Counted from the stretch's first letter, positions 1 through 9,877 are shown. The stretch: 40,869 nucleotides of DNA from a bacterium (GCA_021786105.1 JAJYNW010000013.1:1-40869); one strand, 5' to 3'. Program-made: numbers and translations. The notes: generated by a model not told the origin, from the sequence alone.

Positions 1-7
1 ATTTCAC

Positions 8-691
8 TTAGGCAAAACTTAAAGAACCTACCCGTGGTACTGACGAACGGGCTAAAATCAAAGACTTTGCAGAAGGCTCTGACGCCAGCTGCAACTGGGA
101 CAAAGCTTCTTCTAAACTAACACCTTTTTCTATTTGGTCAAAGATTTCACTCGGTATATGATCAGTAAGCTGCTCATAGCTGTAAACTAGTGGCTTAAAA
201 TCAGCAGGATTGCGCCAATAAGTCAAATACGACCAGACAGCTTCTCTGGTTCCCGGTCTTAATCTCAAATCATTCTGCGGCGATGCCACCGCCTCCGTAA
301 ATTGGGTCCACCTTAAACCAGCTACTTCTTGAGATTCTGACCCTGGTATAACATCCGTTGCCGACGACACTTCCAGCAAATACATCGGCACAATAACACC
401 AGGTCTTAATTCACAAGTACAAAGCTTTTGGCTTAACACTTGCTCTGGATTATAGGAAAAATTTCTCAGTTGAATCTCTTCGGTAGTTAATCTGGCTAAA
501 TTCTCGGCTGGAGTTTCTCCTGACTCACGTGATTCCATGGGAATAGTTATACTACCGGCCACTTTGTGAGTTGATCTTTTGCTTCTCAACTCTGTTAAAC
601 TAATAAAACCTCTATCTAAACTATTTTGAGTAACTATTACCAATCCTAATCCGGCTATTCTTCCTTCCAGCTCCTCCGGATTAGCTCTCAT
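8..691 (-). CDS. Divergent Nudix-like hypothetical protein
   Basis: 227-aa ORF; GETPAENLARLTTEEI loosely resembles a Nudix box; overlaps the 3' end of the next Nudix gene. Confidence 0.5.
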   Translation of the reverse strand: MRANPEELEGRIAGLGLVIVTQNSLDRGFISLTELRSKRSTHKVAGSITIPMESRESGETPAENLARLTTEEIQLRNFSYNPEQVLSQKLCTCELRPGVIVPMYLLEVSSATDVIPGSESQEVAGLRWTQFTEAVASPQNDLRLRPGTREAVWSYLTYWRNPADFKPLVYSYEQLTDHIPSEIFDQIEKGVSLEEALSQLQLASEPSAKSLILARSSVPRVGSLSFA

Positions 692-1232
692 AGCCCAAAA
701 ACCTCTCTTTTTCTAAAAGTTCTGCAGCTTTAATTGCCCAAGGGGAATAGTTTTCCGGACGAGTTTCCATATCCTGCAAAAATTCTTTCTTATCCATCCA
801 TTTATACCCATAGCCCATTTCCGAATTTAATTTAAACTTACCATTATATTCTCCAACAAACTGATAGCAGTGCTCATTTTCGCACAAGCCATCTTTATAT
901 TCAGCAGCATAATTAAAAGCTCCTAAATTTTTCAAAGGGATTGGGTCAATATTGTATTCGGACTTAAGACATCGGAGCGTTGCTTCTTCCAAAGTTTCAT
1001 CAGTGCCGTCTTTTTTGTGGAGAGGGTGAGTGGCTCCAGTCACATCCCAAATATCATCAAAAACTTTGTGTTTCCTTTTTTGCAAAAGCACCTCGCCTTT
1101 ATTGTTATAAAGCAAAACAGCGATTGCCAAATGCCGCCGGCCACTGCCGGTATGTCCCACTTCTTTGGGAATATATTCTCCATTAAATACGCCTGCGTCA
1201 TCGCAGGCTAGAATAGTCTGTCTTTCTGGCAT
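681..1232 (-). CDS. Nudix hydrolase, isopentenyl-diphosphate isomerase type 1-like
   Basis: ORF with HLAIAVLLYNNKGEVLLQKRKHKVFDDIWDVTGATHPL and ETLEEATLRCLKSEYNI; AGGAG Shine-Dalgarno upstream. Confidence 0.75.
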   Translation of the reverse strand: MPERQTILACDDAGVFNGEYIPKEVGHTGSGRRHLAIAVLLYNNKGEVLLQKRKHKVFDDIWDVTGATHPLHKKDGTDETLEEATLRCLKSEYNIDPIPLKNLGAFNYAAEYKDGLCENEHCYQFVGEYNGKFKLNSEMGYGYKWMDKKEFLQDMETRPENYSPWAIKAAELLEKERFLGYES

Positions 1233-1345
1233 AAACCTACTCCTGGTCTATATATCAATTAGTCGTTAAAACAACCAAAACCCCACGGCGGATTAATAAG
1301 ATGCCCGGATTATACAAAATTTGCTGCTCAGGCTCAATCTTTATT

Positions 1346-1714
1346 TCAGGGGATAATTTTAAAAGCCTTTTTCAAAGCTCTCAAAGAAAGTAAGGCACAC
1401 TGAGTCCGGGAAAGAGTCAACGAAATCCCCAGCAATTTAAAAACAGTTTCTTCGTTAAACTTCTTAATTTTATTTAAGTTTTTTACCCTCAGTATCTCGC
1501 CAACCAGTAAACTGGCAGCAGCTTGAGAAATCAAACAACCCTCACCGGAAAAGCACGCATCAACCACTTGATCTTTAACTATTCTTATATCAACTCTAAG
1601 GCTATCACCACATAAAGGGTTCTCCAGCTTTACCTTTACTGTCGGATTTTCCAGCTTGCCCTTGTAAGGAGACAACCGTCCGTGCTGCAGAATAATTTCT
1701 TGTGTTAAATCCAT
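1346..1714 (-). CDS. sufU: SufU/NifU-like Fe-S scaffold protein (start trimmed from ORF start 1771)
   Basis: NPLCGDSLRVDI, GEGCLISQAAASLL and TQCALLSLRAL motifs; upstream part of the ORF (NNWIPTFVGMT) is translated repeat; GAGGAGGG precedes MDLTQ. Confidence 0.82.
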   Translation of the reverse strand: MDLTQEIILQHGRLSPYKGKLENPTVKVKLENPLCGDSLRVDIRIVKDQVVDACFSGEGCLISQAAASLLVGEILRVKNLNKIKKFNEETVFKLLGISLTLSRTQCALLSLRALKKAFKIIP

Positions 1715-1726
1715 AGTTCCCTCCTC

Positions 1727-1825
1727 TGTCATCCCGACGAATGTCGGGATCCAATTATTTGTCTCGAGCACAGTGAGAGATCTTTAGATTCAATCTTGAG
1801 ATTCCTCACTTCACTCGGAATGACA
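1727..1825. repeat. TGTCAT-type palindromic element, intergenic sufS/sufU
   Basis: TGTCATCCCGA...TCGGAATGACA imperfect inverted ends; internal hairpin CCCGACgaatGTCGGG. Confidence 0.8.
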
Positions 1826-3029
1826 ATTTACGTTTTATTTTTTCCAGACTTTGAACCAGTTTATCTATATCTTCCATGCTGTTATAGATATAAAAGCTTA
1901 CCCTGGTACTGCCATTAATCCCCAATCTTTGATGGACTGGCATGGCGCAGTGGAAACCAGCCCGCACTGCAATCCCGTCCTTATCCAGCAAACTAGCCAC
2001 GTCATGCGGATGAATCCCGGCCAAGTTAAAAGCAATAATGCCTCCTCTTTTTTCTTCTTCTTTTGGGCCATAAATAGTTAAACCATCTATTTTTGAAAGT
2101 TTTTTTAAAGCATATTCTGTTAAAGCTTTTTCGTGTTGCCTGACTTTATCCATTCCCAGCTTTTGTAAATAATCTATTGCCGCCCCCAGTCCAATCACCC
2201 CTTCAATATTGGGCGTGCCGGCTTCAAACTTGTGCGGGGCCTCCGCAAAGCTGGTCTTTTCTAAAGTCACCTCACTCACCATCCCGCCTCCGGTTAAAAA
2301 TGGTGGCAATTTATCAGCAATTTCTTTTTTCACCCACAGCACCCCCACCCCGCTCGGCCCCAGCATTTTGTGCCCGGAAAAGACATAAAAATCACAACCC
2401 AATTTTTTAACATCCACTTTCATATGCGGCACTGCTTGAGCTCCGTCAACTAACACCAAAGCCCCTACCTGGTGCGCTTTTTGGGTAATTTCTTTAACCG
2501 GATTAATCGTTCCTAGAACATTAGAAACATGAGTAATCGCCACCAAAGAAACACCTTTTAACTTATTGTCCAGATCAGATAAATCTAATTCTCCTTTATC
2601 ATTTATATCCAAAACAACCCTCTGTTGCCTGTTGCCTGTCACCTGTTGCCTCATTAATTCCTGCCAAGGCACCAAATTGCTGTGGTGTTCCATCACCGAA
2701 AGTATAATTTTAGAGCCCTTTGTAATATTGGCTTCTCCCCAAACTTTGGCCACCAAGTTAATGGCTTCAGTGGTGTTTTTGGTAAAAATCACCTCATCTG
2801 GGGAAGCATTAATCAATTTGGCCACTTTACCTCGAACGCTTTCATATTCTTGAGTTGATTTTTCTGATAGCTGGTAAATTCCCCTGTGCACATTAGCCAA
2901 ATAGCTGCGGCAGCAATCTGCCACTGCCTCAATCACCTGCTTTGGCTTCAGTGAGGTGGCAGCAGAATCCAAATAAACCAAGTTCTTCCCATTTATCTTC
3001 TGTTTCAATATGGGAAAATCCTTATTCAT
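1806..3029 (-). CDS. sufS: Cysteine desulfurase SufS
   Basis: NFPILKQKINGKNLVYLDSAATSLKP-type N-terminus, SGHKMLGPSGVGVLW PLP-lysine motif, RAGFHCAMPVHQRLG. Confidence 0.93.
   Translation of the reverse strand: MNKDFPILKQKINGKNLVYLDSAATSLKPKQVIEAVADCCRSYLANVHRGIYQLSEKSTQEYESVRGKVAKLINASPDEVIFTKNTTEAINLVAKVWGEANITKGSKIILSVMEHHSNLVPWQELMRQQVTGNRQQRVVLDINDKGELDLSDLDNKLKGVSLVAITHVSNVLGTINPVKEITQKAHQVGALVLVDGAQAVPHMKVDVKKLGCDFYVFSGHKMLGPSGVGVLWVKKEIADKLPPFLTGGGMVSEVTLEKTSFAEAPHKFEAGTPNIEGVIGLGAAIDYLQKLGMDKVRQHEKALTEYALKKLSKIDGLTIYGPKEEEKRGGIIAFNLAGIHPHDVASLLDKDGIAVRAGFHCAMPVHQRLGINGSTRVSFYIYNSMEDIDKLVQSLEKIKRKLSFRVK
2624..2651. repeat. Four tandem heptamers (TGTTGCC TGTTGCC TGTCACC TGTTGCC) inside sufS
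   Basis: Read directly; translated in frame as RQQVTGNRQQ. Confidence 0.85.
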
Positions 3030-4351
3030 GCTGCCCCCTCCATTTCCAGTCTAATCAGTTGATTCAGCTCAATGGCATATTCCATCGGTAATTCCTTGAC
3101 CAAAGGCTTAATAAAACCATTCACAATCATGGCTTCAGCTTCGCTTTTGTCTATACCCCGGCTTTGCAGATAAAAAATCTGCTCCTCAGAGATTTTTGAC
3201 ACTGTCGCTTCGTGAGCCAGTTCACAATTCGGGCCAATGGCGGCAATAGCCGGATAAGTATTAGACACTGATTTATCATCTAAAATCAAGGCCTGGCAGA
3301 CAGTTTTAGACTTAACATCTTTGACCCTTGGGGCGATTTTGACCAAACCACGGTAGGAAGTGATACCGCCATGATGACTGAGGGATTTAGACCTGATAAT
3401 GGAAGAGGTTTGGGAAGCCAGATGCACAGCTTTACCACCAGTATCCTGTTGCTGACCAGCCCCAGCCATGGCCAATGATAACATCTCCACCTTGGCCCCC
3501 TTGCCCACCAATAAAGCTGAAGGATATTTCATGGTCAGCTTGGAACCATTATTAAAATCCACCCACTCCATGATGCCATTTTCTTCCACTTTAGCCCGTT
3601 TGGTCACCAGGTTATAAACATTTTTGGACCAATTTTGCACTGTAGTGTAGCGGACTCGGGCCCCTTTTTTAACAATAATTTCCACCACTCCGGCATGCAA
3701 ACTATCCGTGGTGTAAACCGGGCTGGTACAACCTTCGATGTAATGGACAAAACTGCCCTCATCGGCAATAATTAAAGTCCGCTCAAACTGGCCGATGTTT
3801 TTGGCATTAATCCGGAAATAGGCCTGAAGCGGCAAACTGATGGACACTTTGGGCGGCACATAAATAAAACAGCCGCCGGACCAGACCGCGCTGTTTAATG
3901 AAACAAATTTGTGCTCATTGATGGGGATGATCGTGCCAAAATACTCTTTGACCAGCTCCGGATATTTTTGCAATCCCTCATCCATGCTTAAAAACACTAC
4001 CCCCTGTTCTTCCAGATCCTTTAACAACGATCCATAGACCATCTCACTGTCCCATTGAGCTTTCACCCCGGCTAAAAACTTTTGCTCCGCTTTAGGAACG
4101 CCTAATTTCTCATAAGTTTTCTTAATTTCTTCCGGCACCTCTTTCCAGGAATTTTTCACTCCAGCAGCCGACTTCACATAATAATGGATCTTATTAAAAT
4201 CCAGGCCGGATAAATCCCCGCCGAAATTGGGCATAGGAGCTTCTTGAAAATATTCCAGAGCCTGCAGGCGGACCTTTTTCATCCATTCAGGCTCATTTTT
4301 ATATGCAGAAATTTCTTCCACTACCTGCCTGCTTAAACCTTTATGATTCAT
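3026..4351 (-). CDS. sufB: Fe-S cluster assembly protein SufB
   Basis: FNKIHYYVKSA, SGGCFIYVPPKVSISLPLQAYFRIN, HEATVSKISEEQIFYLQSRGI motifs. Confidence 0.93.
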   Translation of the reverse strand: MNHKGLSRQVVEEISAYKNEPEWMKKVRLQALEYFQEAPMPNFGGDLSGLDFNKIHYYVKSAAGVKNSWKEVPEEIKKTYEKLGVPKAEQKFLAGVKAQWDSEMVYGSLLKDLEEQGVVFLSMDEGLQKYPELVKEYFGTIIPINEHKFVSLNSAVWSGGCFIYVPPKVSISLPLQAYFRINAKNIGQFERTLIIADEGSFVHYIEGCTSPVYTTDSLHAGVVEIIVKKGARVRYTTVQNWSKNVYNLVTKRAKVEENGIMEWVDFNNGSKLTMKYPSALLVGKGAKVEMLSLAMAGAGQQQDTGGKAVHLASQTSSIIRSKSLSHHGGITSYRGLVKIAPRVKDVKSKTVCQALILDDKSVSNTYPAIAAIGPNCELAHEATVSKISEEQIFYLQSRGIDKSEAEAMIVNGFIKPLVKELPMEYAIELNQLIRLEMEGAA

Positions 4352-4364
4352 TTCTATACCTTTC

Positions 4365-4458
4365 TGTCATCCTGAGGCGATTAGCCGAAGGATCTCTAGA
4401 CTGGTTCTAGATACATCTGAAATTAATTCAGAGATTCTTCACTGCGTTCAGAATGACA
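4365..4458. repeat. TGTCAT-type palindromic element, intergenic sufC/sufB
   Basis: TGTCATCCTGA...TCAGAATGACA inverted ends. Confidence 0.8.
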
Positions 4459-5212
4459 AATAACCTTTCTCCTCAATTTCCTTAACTAGCTTTAAACTGC
4501 CGGACTGAACTATTTTCCCTTCTTTCATAATATGTACATACTTTGGCTTAACATATTGCAGGATTTTTTGGTTATGGGTAATCAAAATTATACCTGTACC
4601 ATTTTTTACCAACCCTTTAATCACTTTAGCTGCTATTTTAAGAGTATCAACATCAAGTCCACTGTCGATTTCATCAAGAATCACAAACTTTGGATTTAGA
4701 CTTAAAAGTAATAATAATTCTGCTTTTTTCTTTTCTCCCCCAGAAAAGCCATCATTGATAAATCGTTCCAGCATGTCCTCTTTTAAACCTAAAGATTTAG
4801 CCTGTTTTTTTACCTCGGTATAGAATTCTCTCACATCACGCTTATTGTCATCAGTAATATTTTTAAAAGATGCCCAGATTAGCTGCCCGAAAGTTATCCC
4901 GGGCACTGCTATCGGATTTTGGAAAGATACAAACAAGCCTAATTTGGCTCTTTCATTAGGATTTAAACTGAGTAAATTTTTTCCACCCAGCATGGCTAAG
5001 CCAGAAATTACTTGATAAGCCGGATGTCCCATTAAAGCCAAAGCCAAAGAAGACTTACCAGACCCATTTGGTCCCATTAAAGCATGTACCTCTCCGGGAT
5101 TAATAACTAAATTCACCTCAGAAACCACAGTTTTTCCTTGCCTCGCCGAAGCTTCCTGCAGAGGCGCGCCTTCCACCGCCACTGACAACCCTTGAATCTT
5201 AAGACTCTTCAT
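4448..5212 (-). CDS. sufC: Fe-S cluster assembly ATPase SufC
   Basis: Walker A GPNGSGKSS, FSGGEKKKAELLLLL signature, DEIDSGLDVD Walker B. Confidence 0.93.
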   Translation of the reverse strand: MKSLKIQGLSVAVEGAPLQEASARQGKTVVSEVNLVINPGEVHALMGPNGSGKSSLALALMGHPAYQVISGLAMLGGKNLLSLNPNERAKLGLFVSFQNPIAVPGITFGQLIWASFKNITDDNKRDVREFYTEVKKQAKSLGLKEDMLERFINDGFSGGEKKKAELLLLLSLNPKFVILDEIDSGLDVDTLKIAAKVIKGLVKNGTGIILITHNQKILQYVKPKYVHIMKEGKIVQSGSLKLVKEIEEKGYLSF

Positions 5213-5299
5213 CCCGCAAATTTTACCAAACTCTTCCTGTCATTGCGAGGATCGAGACCTCGACCCGAAGCAATCTAACTCGTGTAATATACTTAAGAT

Positions 5300-5587
5300 A
5301 TGAAATATTACTATGTTTATATTCTGACTAATAAGATAAACACTGTTTTGTATATAGGAGTAACTAACGATCTAATTAAGCGCATATATCAACATAAAAA
5401 TAAGCTGGTTAGTGGATTTACAGAAAAATACAACATTAACAAATTAATCTTTTTTGAGGTCTACGAAGATATCAATGAGGCCATTACAAGAGAAAAAAAG
5501 CTAAAAAACTGGCATAGGGAATGGAAAATGAATTTAATAAAGAGCAAGAATCCAAACTTCAATGATCTCTACAATACACTATTTTAA
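5300..5587 (+). CDS. Small GIY-YIG endonuclease domain protein
   Basis: YYVYILTNKINTVLYIGVTNDLIKRIYQHK...FTEKYNINKLIFFE...REKKLKNWHREWKMNLI. Confidence 0.9.
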   Translation: MKYYYVYILTNKINTVLYIGVTNDLIKRIYQHKNKLVSGFTEKYNINKLIFFEVYEDINEAITREKKLKNWHREWKMNLIKSKNPNFNDLYNTLF

Positions 5588-5598
5588 ATCACCTTCAT

Positions 5599-5662
5599 CG
5601 TCATCCTGAACTTGTTTCAGGATCTCTTTTGATAGGGATTCCGAAATAAATTCGGAATGACG
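5599..5662. repeat. TGTCAT-type palindromic element nested in the GIY-YIG element
   Basis: CGTCATCCTGAA...TTCGGAATGACG inverted ends, 12 bp after the GIY-YIG stop. Confidence 0.75.
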
Positions 5663-5746
5663 CTTGGAAAACATATTGCTTCGTCTCCTTCGGCTACGCT
5701 CAGGACTCCTCGCAATGACAATTTAATTAACCAAACCAATGAATGG

Positions 5747-5752
5747 TATAAT
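5747..5752 (+). promoter_or_regulatory. -10 box (TATAAT) 6 nt before pflB ATG
   Basis: TATAATtcgtatATG. Confidence 0.55.
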
Positions 5753-5758
5753 TCGTAT

Positions 5759-7984
5759 ATGGGAAAAGCGTTCAAGACCGGTGAATGGGAAAAAGTAGTT
5801 GATATTAGGGATTTTTTGTATCACAACCTCTCCCCCTTTGATAAAGGCCCAGGATTTTTAACCGGCCCTTCTGAAAAAACTCAAAAACTCTGGGACCACT
5901 GTAAAACCTTACTCAAAAAAGAAGCTGAAAAAGGCGGAGTGTTAGATATTGACACCAAAACCATTTCCACTGTCATTTCCCATAAACCAGGTTACATCAA
6001 AAAAGATTTGGAAATCATTGTTGGCTTGCAAACTGATGAGCCGCTTAAACGAGCCATCAAACCTTTTGGCGGCATCCGGGTGGTGGAACAAGCCTGCCAG
6101 GATTACGGTTACACTTTAAGTCCGGAAGTTAAAGAAATTTTTATCAAATACCGCAAAAGTCACAACGACGGCATTTTTGATGCCTACACCAACGAAATGC
6201 GGGCTTACCGCTCTTCTGGGGTGATCACCGGTTTGCCGGACAACTACGCCCGCGGCCGGATTATTGGTGATTACCGCCGGGTGGCCCTTTACGGCATCGA
6301 CCGTTTAGTGGAAGAAAAACAAAAAGATTTTGATCAAAAATTAGGCGCTATGACTGATGAAACAATCCGGGAGCGGGAAGAAATCAGCGATCAAATTGAA
6401 GCTTTGCATCTAATCAAGGAAATGGCTGCCTCTTATGGTTTCGATATCAGCAAGCCAGCCCAGGATGCCAAAGAAGCTATCCAGTGGACCTATTTTGCCT
6501 ATTTAGCGGCTTTGAAAGAGCAGGACGGGGCAGCCATCTCTTTGGGTAATGTCAGTGGCTTTTTTGATGTTTACATAGAGAGAGACCTGGCTGAAGGCAA
6601 GTTGACTGAAGAAAAGGCTCAGGAATTAGTCGACCAATTCATTATCAAACTCAGAATGACCAGACAGCTGCGGATGAAAGAATATGATCAAATTTATGCC
6701 GGCGACCCGACCTGGCTAACCGAGGCTTTGGGCGGGATGTTTTTGGACGGCCGCCACAAAGTCACCAAAACCACCTACCGTTTTCTCCAATCACTTTACA
6801 ACTTAGGGCCGGCCCCTGAACCAAACTTAACGGTGCTGTGGTCAGAGAGTCTCCCGGAGCATTTCAAAAAATTCTGCGCCCAAGTCTCCATCGATACCTC
6901 CTCCATCCAGTATGAAAATGATGATTTGATGCGGCCGATTTCCGATTGTGACGATTATGGCATTGCCTGCTGCGTCTCTCAACAAAAATCCGGCAGCCAG
7001 ATGCAGTTTTTTGGGGCTAGGTGCAATTTGGCCAAAGCTTTACTCCTGGCTTTAAATGAAGGCAAAGATGAAAAAAGCGGCATACAGCTGGTAGAAGGAA
7101 TCAAAAGACTGGACAAAGAACCATTAGATTTTAACCAAGTTATGGCCGAGTTTAAAAAAACTTTGGCCCAGGTGGTCAAAACTTATGTCAACAGCATGAA
7201 TGTAATTCATTACATGCATGACAAATATTATTACGAGCGGGTGCAAATGGCTTTATTGGACACTGATTTGGATAGATTAATGGCTTTTGGCATTGCCGGC
7301 TTATCAGTGGTGGCTGATTCTTCATCTGCCATCAAATATGCCAAAGTCACTCCCCTGCGCGACCAAAACGGCATCACGGAAGATTTTAAAATTGAAGGCG
7401 ATTTTCCCAAATTTGGTAATGATGATGACCAGGTGGACTCAATTGCCAAGGAGCTGGTGGATGCTTTCAATGCTGAGCTCCGAAAACACCATATCTACAG
7501 AAATGCCACCCCTACCCTGTCCATTTTAACCATCACTTCCAATGTAATGTATGGTAAAAAAACCGGCGCTACCCCGGATGGTAGAAAGGCAGGAGAACCA
7601 TTTGCTCCCGGGGCCAATCCCATGCATGGCCGTGATACCCGGGGCGCCATTGCTTCATTAAATTCAGTGACCAAACTGGATTATAAAAATGCCCGGGACG
7701 GCATTTCCAATACCTTTTCCATTGTTCCCCGTGCTTTGGGCGGCACCAAAGAAGAACAGGTGGAAAATTTAGTTAATTTACTGGACGGCTATTTTGCCAA
7801 AAAAGCTCATCATTTAAATGTGAATGTTTTAAATAAAGATACTCTCCTTCGCGCCATGGCCCATCCGGAAGAATACCCTCAACTGACCATCAGAGTTTCC
7901 GGCTATGCTGTTAACTTTGTTAAACTCTCCCGGGAACACCAGCAGGAAGTCCTGGCCCGCACCTTCTTTGAGTCAATAAAATAA
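5759..7984 (+). CDS. pflB: Pyruvate formate-lyase (formate C-acetyltransferase); start trimmed from 5657
   Basis: Close to E. coli PflB throughout; GIACCVS active-site Cys pair, QMQFFGAR, glycyl-radical motif [10 protein letters not shown]; residues before [19 protein letters not shown] derive from repeat. Confidence 0.95.
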   Translation: MGKAFKTGEWEKVVDIRDFLYHNLSPFDKGPGFLTGPSEKTQKLWDHCKTLLKKEAEKGGVLDIDTKTISTVISHKPGYIKKDLEIIVGLQTDEPLKRAIKPFGGIRVVEQACQDYGYTLSPEVKEIFIKYRKSHNDGIFDAYTNEMRAYRSSGVITGLPDNYARGRIIGDYRRVALYGIDRLVEEKQKDFDQKLGAMTDETIREREEISDQIEALHLIKEMAASYGFDISKPAQDAKEAIQWTYFAYLAALKEQDGAAISLGNVSGFFDVYIERDLAEGKLTEEKAQELVDQFIIKLRMTRQLRMKEYDQIYAGDPTWLTEALGGMFLDGRHKVTKTTYRFLQSLYNLGPAPEPNLTVLWSESLPEHFKKFCAQVSIDTSSIQYENDDLMRPISDCDDYGIACCVSQQKSGSQMQFFGARCNLAKALLLALNEGKDEKSGIQLVEGIKRLDKEPLDFNQVMAEFKKTLAQVVKTYVNSMNVIHYMHDKYYYERVQMALLDTDLDRLMAFGIAGLSVVADSSSAIKYAKVTPLRDQNGITEDFKIEGDFPKFGNDDDQVDSIAKELVDAFNAELRKHHIYRNATPTLSILTITSNVMYGKKTGATPDGRKAGEPFAPGANPMHGRDTRGAIASLNSVTKLDYKNARDGISNTFSIVPRALGGTKEEQVENLVNLLDGYFAKKAHHLNVNVLNKDTLLRAMAHPEEYPQLTIRVSGYAVNFVKLSREHQQEVLARTFFESIK

Positions 7985-7985
7985 T

Positions 7986-8711
7986 ATGCTGCAAGTTCAC
8001 TCCATTGAAACCTTAGGCACTAATGACGGTCCCGGCATCAGAATGGTCGTGTTTATGCAGGGCTGTAATTTCCGCTGTTTGTATTGCCATAATCCGGATA
8101 CCAGACCCACCAAAGGCGGTAAAGAAATGTCTTCTGAAGATATTCTTGAGCTGCTGGAAAAACAGCGGCCCTACTTTAAAAATACCGGCGGTTTAACCAT
8201 TTCCGGCGGCGAAGCCCTCTTGCAAAGAAAAGCCTTAATTGATTTATTTACCAAAGCCAAAAAGGCCGGGTTTAATACCACCCTGGATTCTAATGGTTCA
8301 ATTTTGGATGAGGATGCCAAAAAACTTCTGGAAGTGACTGATTTGGTCCTATTGGATGTTAAACACATTGACCCGGTCTGGCACATGACTGTTACCAAAG
8401 CCTCCAACGAAACCACCCTGCAGTTTGCCAAGTACTTGGAAGAAAAAGGCATTCCCATGTGGCTACGATATGTGTTGGTACCAGGCTATACTAACCAAAA
8501 AGAGTTTTTGGAAAAATGGGGTGCTCATTTCCAAAATTACAAAAACATCAAAAGAGTGGAAATTCTCCCTTTCCATACTTTTGGTTTTTACAAATATAAA
8601 GAATTAGGTATCGAAAACCCGCTGGAAGATTGCCCGGTTCCCACCAAAGAAGAAGTTCAGGAAGCTGTAGATATTTTCAAAAAATACTTCAAATCAGTAT
8701 ATGTCAGGTAA
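7986..8711 (+). CDS. pflA: Pyruvate formate-lyase activating enzyme (radical SAM)
   Basis: GPGIRMVVFMQGCNFRCLYCHNPDT CxxxCxxC motif; starts right after the pflB stop. Confidence 0.95.
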   Translation: MLQVHSIETLGTNDGPGIRMVVFMQGCNFRCLYCHNPDTRPTKGGKEMSSEDILELLEKQRPYFKNTGGLTISGGEALLQRKALIDLFTKAKKAGFNTTLDSNGSILDEDAKKLLEVTDLVLLDVKHIDPVWHMTVTKASNETTLQFAKYLEEKGIPMWLRYVLVPGYTNQKEFLEKWGAHFQNYKNIKRVEILPFHTFGFYKYKELGIENPLEDCPVPTKEEVQEAVDIFKKYFKSVYVR

Positions 8712-8787
8712 AACCTTTATCCCCTCTTCATCCTTATATTAGAGTAGTCTGTAAATATTAATACAAAATCCGTGATAAACTATTATC

Positions 8788-9861
8788 ATGAAAGGCTTTA
8801 TCCATATCCCACTTTTAATTCTCCTTCTGATGGGTATCGGTGTAGGCGTTTATTTGATCCAACAGCAAACTCACTTTTTGCCGCAGGCCTTTTCCGGCAA
8901 GGAAATCCTTGATCTGTTTTCCGATCAACAAACCCCCATAAGCAGTCCCCAAACATTTGCTTATCGGATGACAACACCAAGACCGGCAGCAAAAGGCTCA
9001 GTTTTTTCTGTTTTTCAACTGCTGATGCAGAGAAGAGCTAATCAATCACCAACTCCCGCCCCTATTACCCCAACTCGCCCGTCACCAACTCCTATTGTCA
9101 ATAACCTGACATCTTCTTCCACTCTTCAAACTGCCACTCTCCCCCCTTCTAACACCTCTACTCAAAACACCCAGAATAATTCTACCCAAACTTCCACCTC
9201 CACTACCCAATCCAAACCTATTTGCAGTGTCACCGTGATACCAGCAAGCACTGGTCAGGCTCCTTACGCCGCCAGTGTCTGTGTAGGCAATAACAGCAAT
9301 CCCTACCAAGCCGTCCAACAGGAGTGGGTAGATTACGAAGGCAACGGCAGCTGGGATTATCAGGGCTCCTCTTGGGGTTGTCATTCTTTCACCTTCCAAA
9401 ATCCCGGCACTTATTATCCCAAAGCCAAAATCATTGCAACATCTGGAGCAGAAAGTGATATTTGCCAAACTACAGTGACAATTTCCGGTACAGCTTCAAC
9501 TCCTGCCCCGACCTCCGCCCCTGCTCCGACTCCCACCCCCACCAGCAATCCAACCGCACCAACTGTCAGCAGTGTCTCTACCATGACAGCGACTGCCGGC
9601 AACCGGATCACTATTTATGGAAACAATTTTCTAAGTTCCACTACAACGGATGTCACCACTTTACAAGTCTGGTTAGTACACAGCGACGGCGGAGTCAATA
9701 TTTTAGCCTCAGTTTCACCAAATACCGGCAGTACTTCTTGGGAACAAAATGCGATTTCTTTTACCATCGGCCAAGTGGCTCCCCAATCAGGTCAGCTCAA
9801 AGTATTGGCCGGAAACAGTTATGCAAATGTGTCGGGGGTATTTACCATCACATCACCATAA
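8788..9861 (+). CDS. Secreted/anchored protein with Ser/Thr/Pro-rich linker, PKD-like and IPT/TIG-like domains
   Basis: N-terminal hydrophobic segment, long T/S/P linkers, C-terminal APTVSSVSTMTATAGNRITIYGNNF...IPT-like. Confidence 0.7.
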   Translation: MKGFIHIPLLILLLMGIGVGVYLIQQQTHFLPQAFSGKEILDLFSDQQTPISSPQTFAYRMTTPRPAAKGSVFSVFQLLMQRRANQSPTPAPITPTRPSPTPIVNNLTSSSTLQTATLPPSNTSTQNTQNNSTQTSTSTTQSKPICSVTVIPASTGQAPYAASVCVGNNSNPYQAVQQEWVDYEGNGSWDYQGSSWGCHSFTFQNPGTYYPKAKIIATSGAESDICQTTVTISGTASTPAPTSAPAPTPTPTSNPTAPTVSSVSTMTATAGNRITIYGNNFLSSTTTDVTTLQVWLVHSDGGVNILASVSPNTGSTSWEQNAISFTIGQVAPQSGQLKVLAGNSYANVSGVFTITSP

Positions 9862-9877
9862 GAATAAACTAAGCAGA

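Larger units (their letters stand above)
5238..5720. mobile_element. Putative inverted-repeat-bounded element carrying a GIY-YIG nuclease gene
   Basis: Perfect 14-bp inverted ends TGTCATTGCGAGGA (5238-5251) and TCCTCGCAATGACA (5707-5720) around ORF 5300-5587. Confidence 0.55.

Noticed and set aside
2624-2651. CRISPR-like repeat arrays (heptamer arrays and the 44-bp duplication)
   Set aside because: No spacer-separated direct repeats of typical length and no cas genes; the arrays are tandem and contiguous.
2566-2853. Antisense and overlapping ORFs of about 60-136 aa throughout the ORF track (e.g. 2566-2853, 9082-9468, 9462-9872, 21171-21578, 39787-40173)
   Set aside because: They lie opposite or out of frame to well-supported genes, show no recognisable motifs, and are expected by chance.
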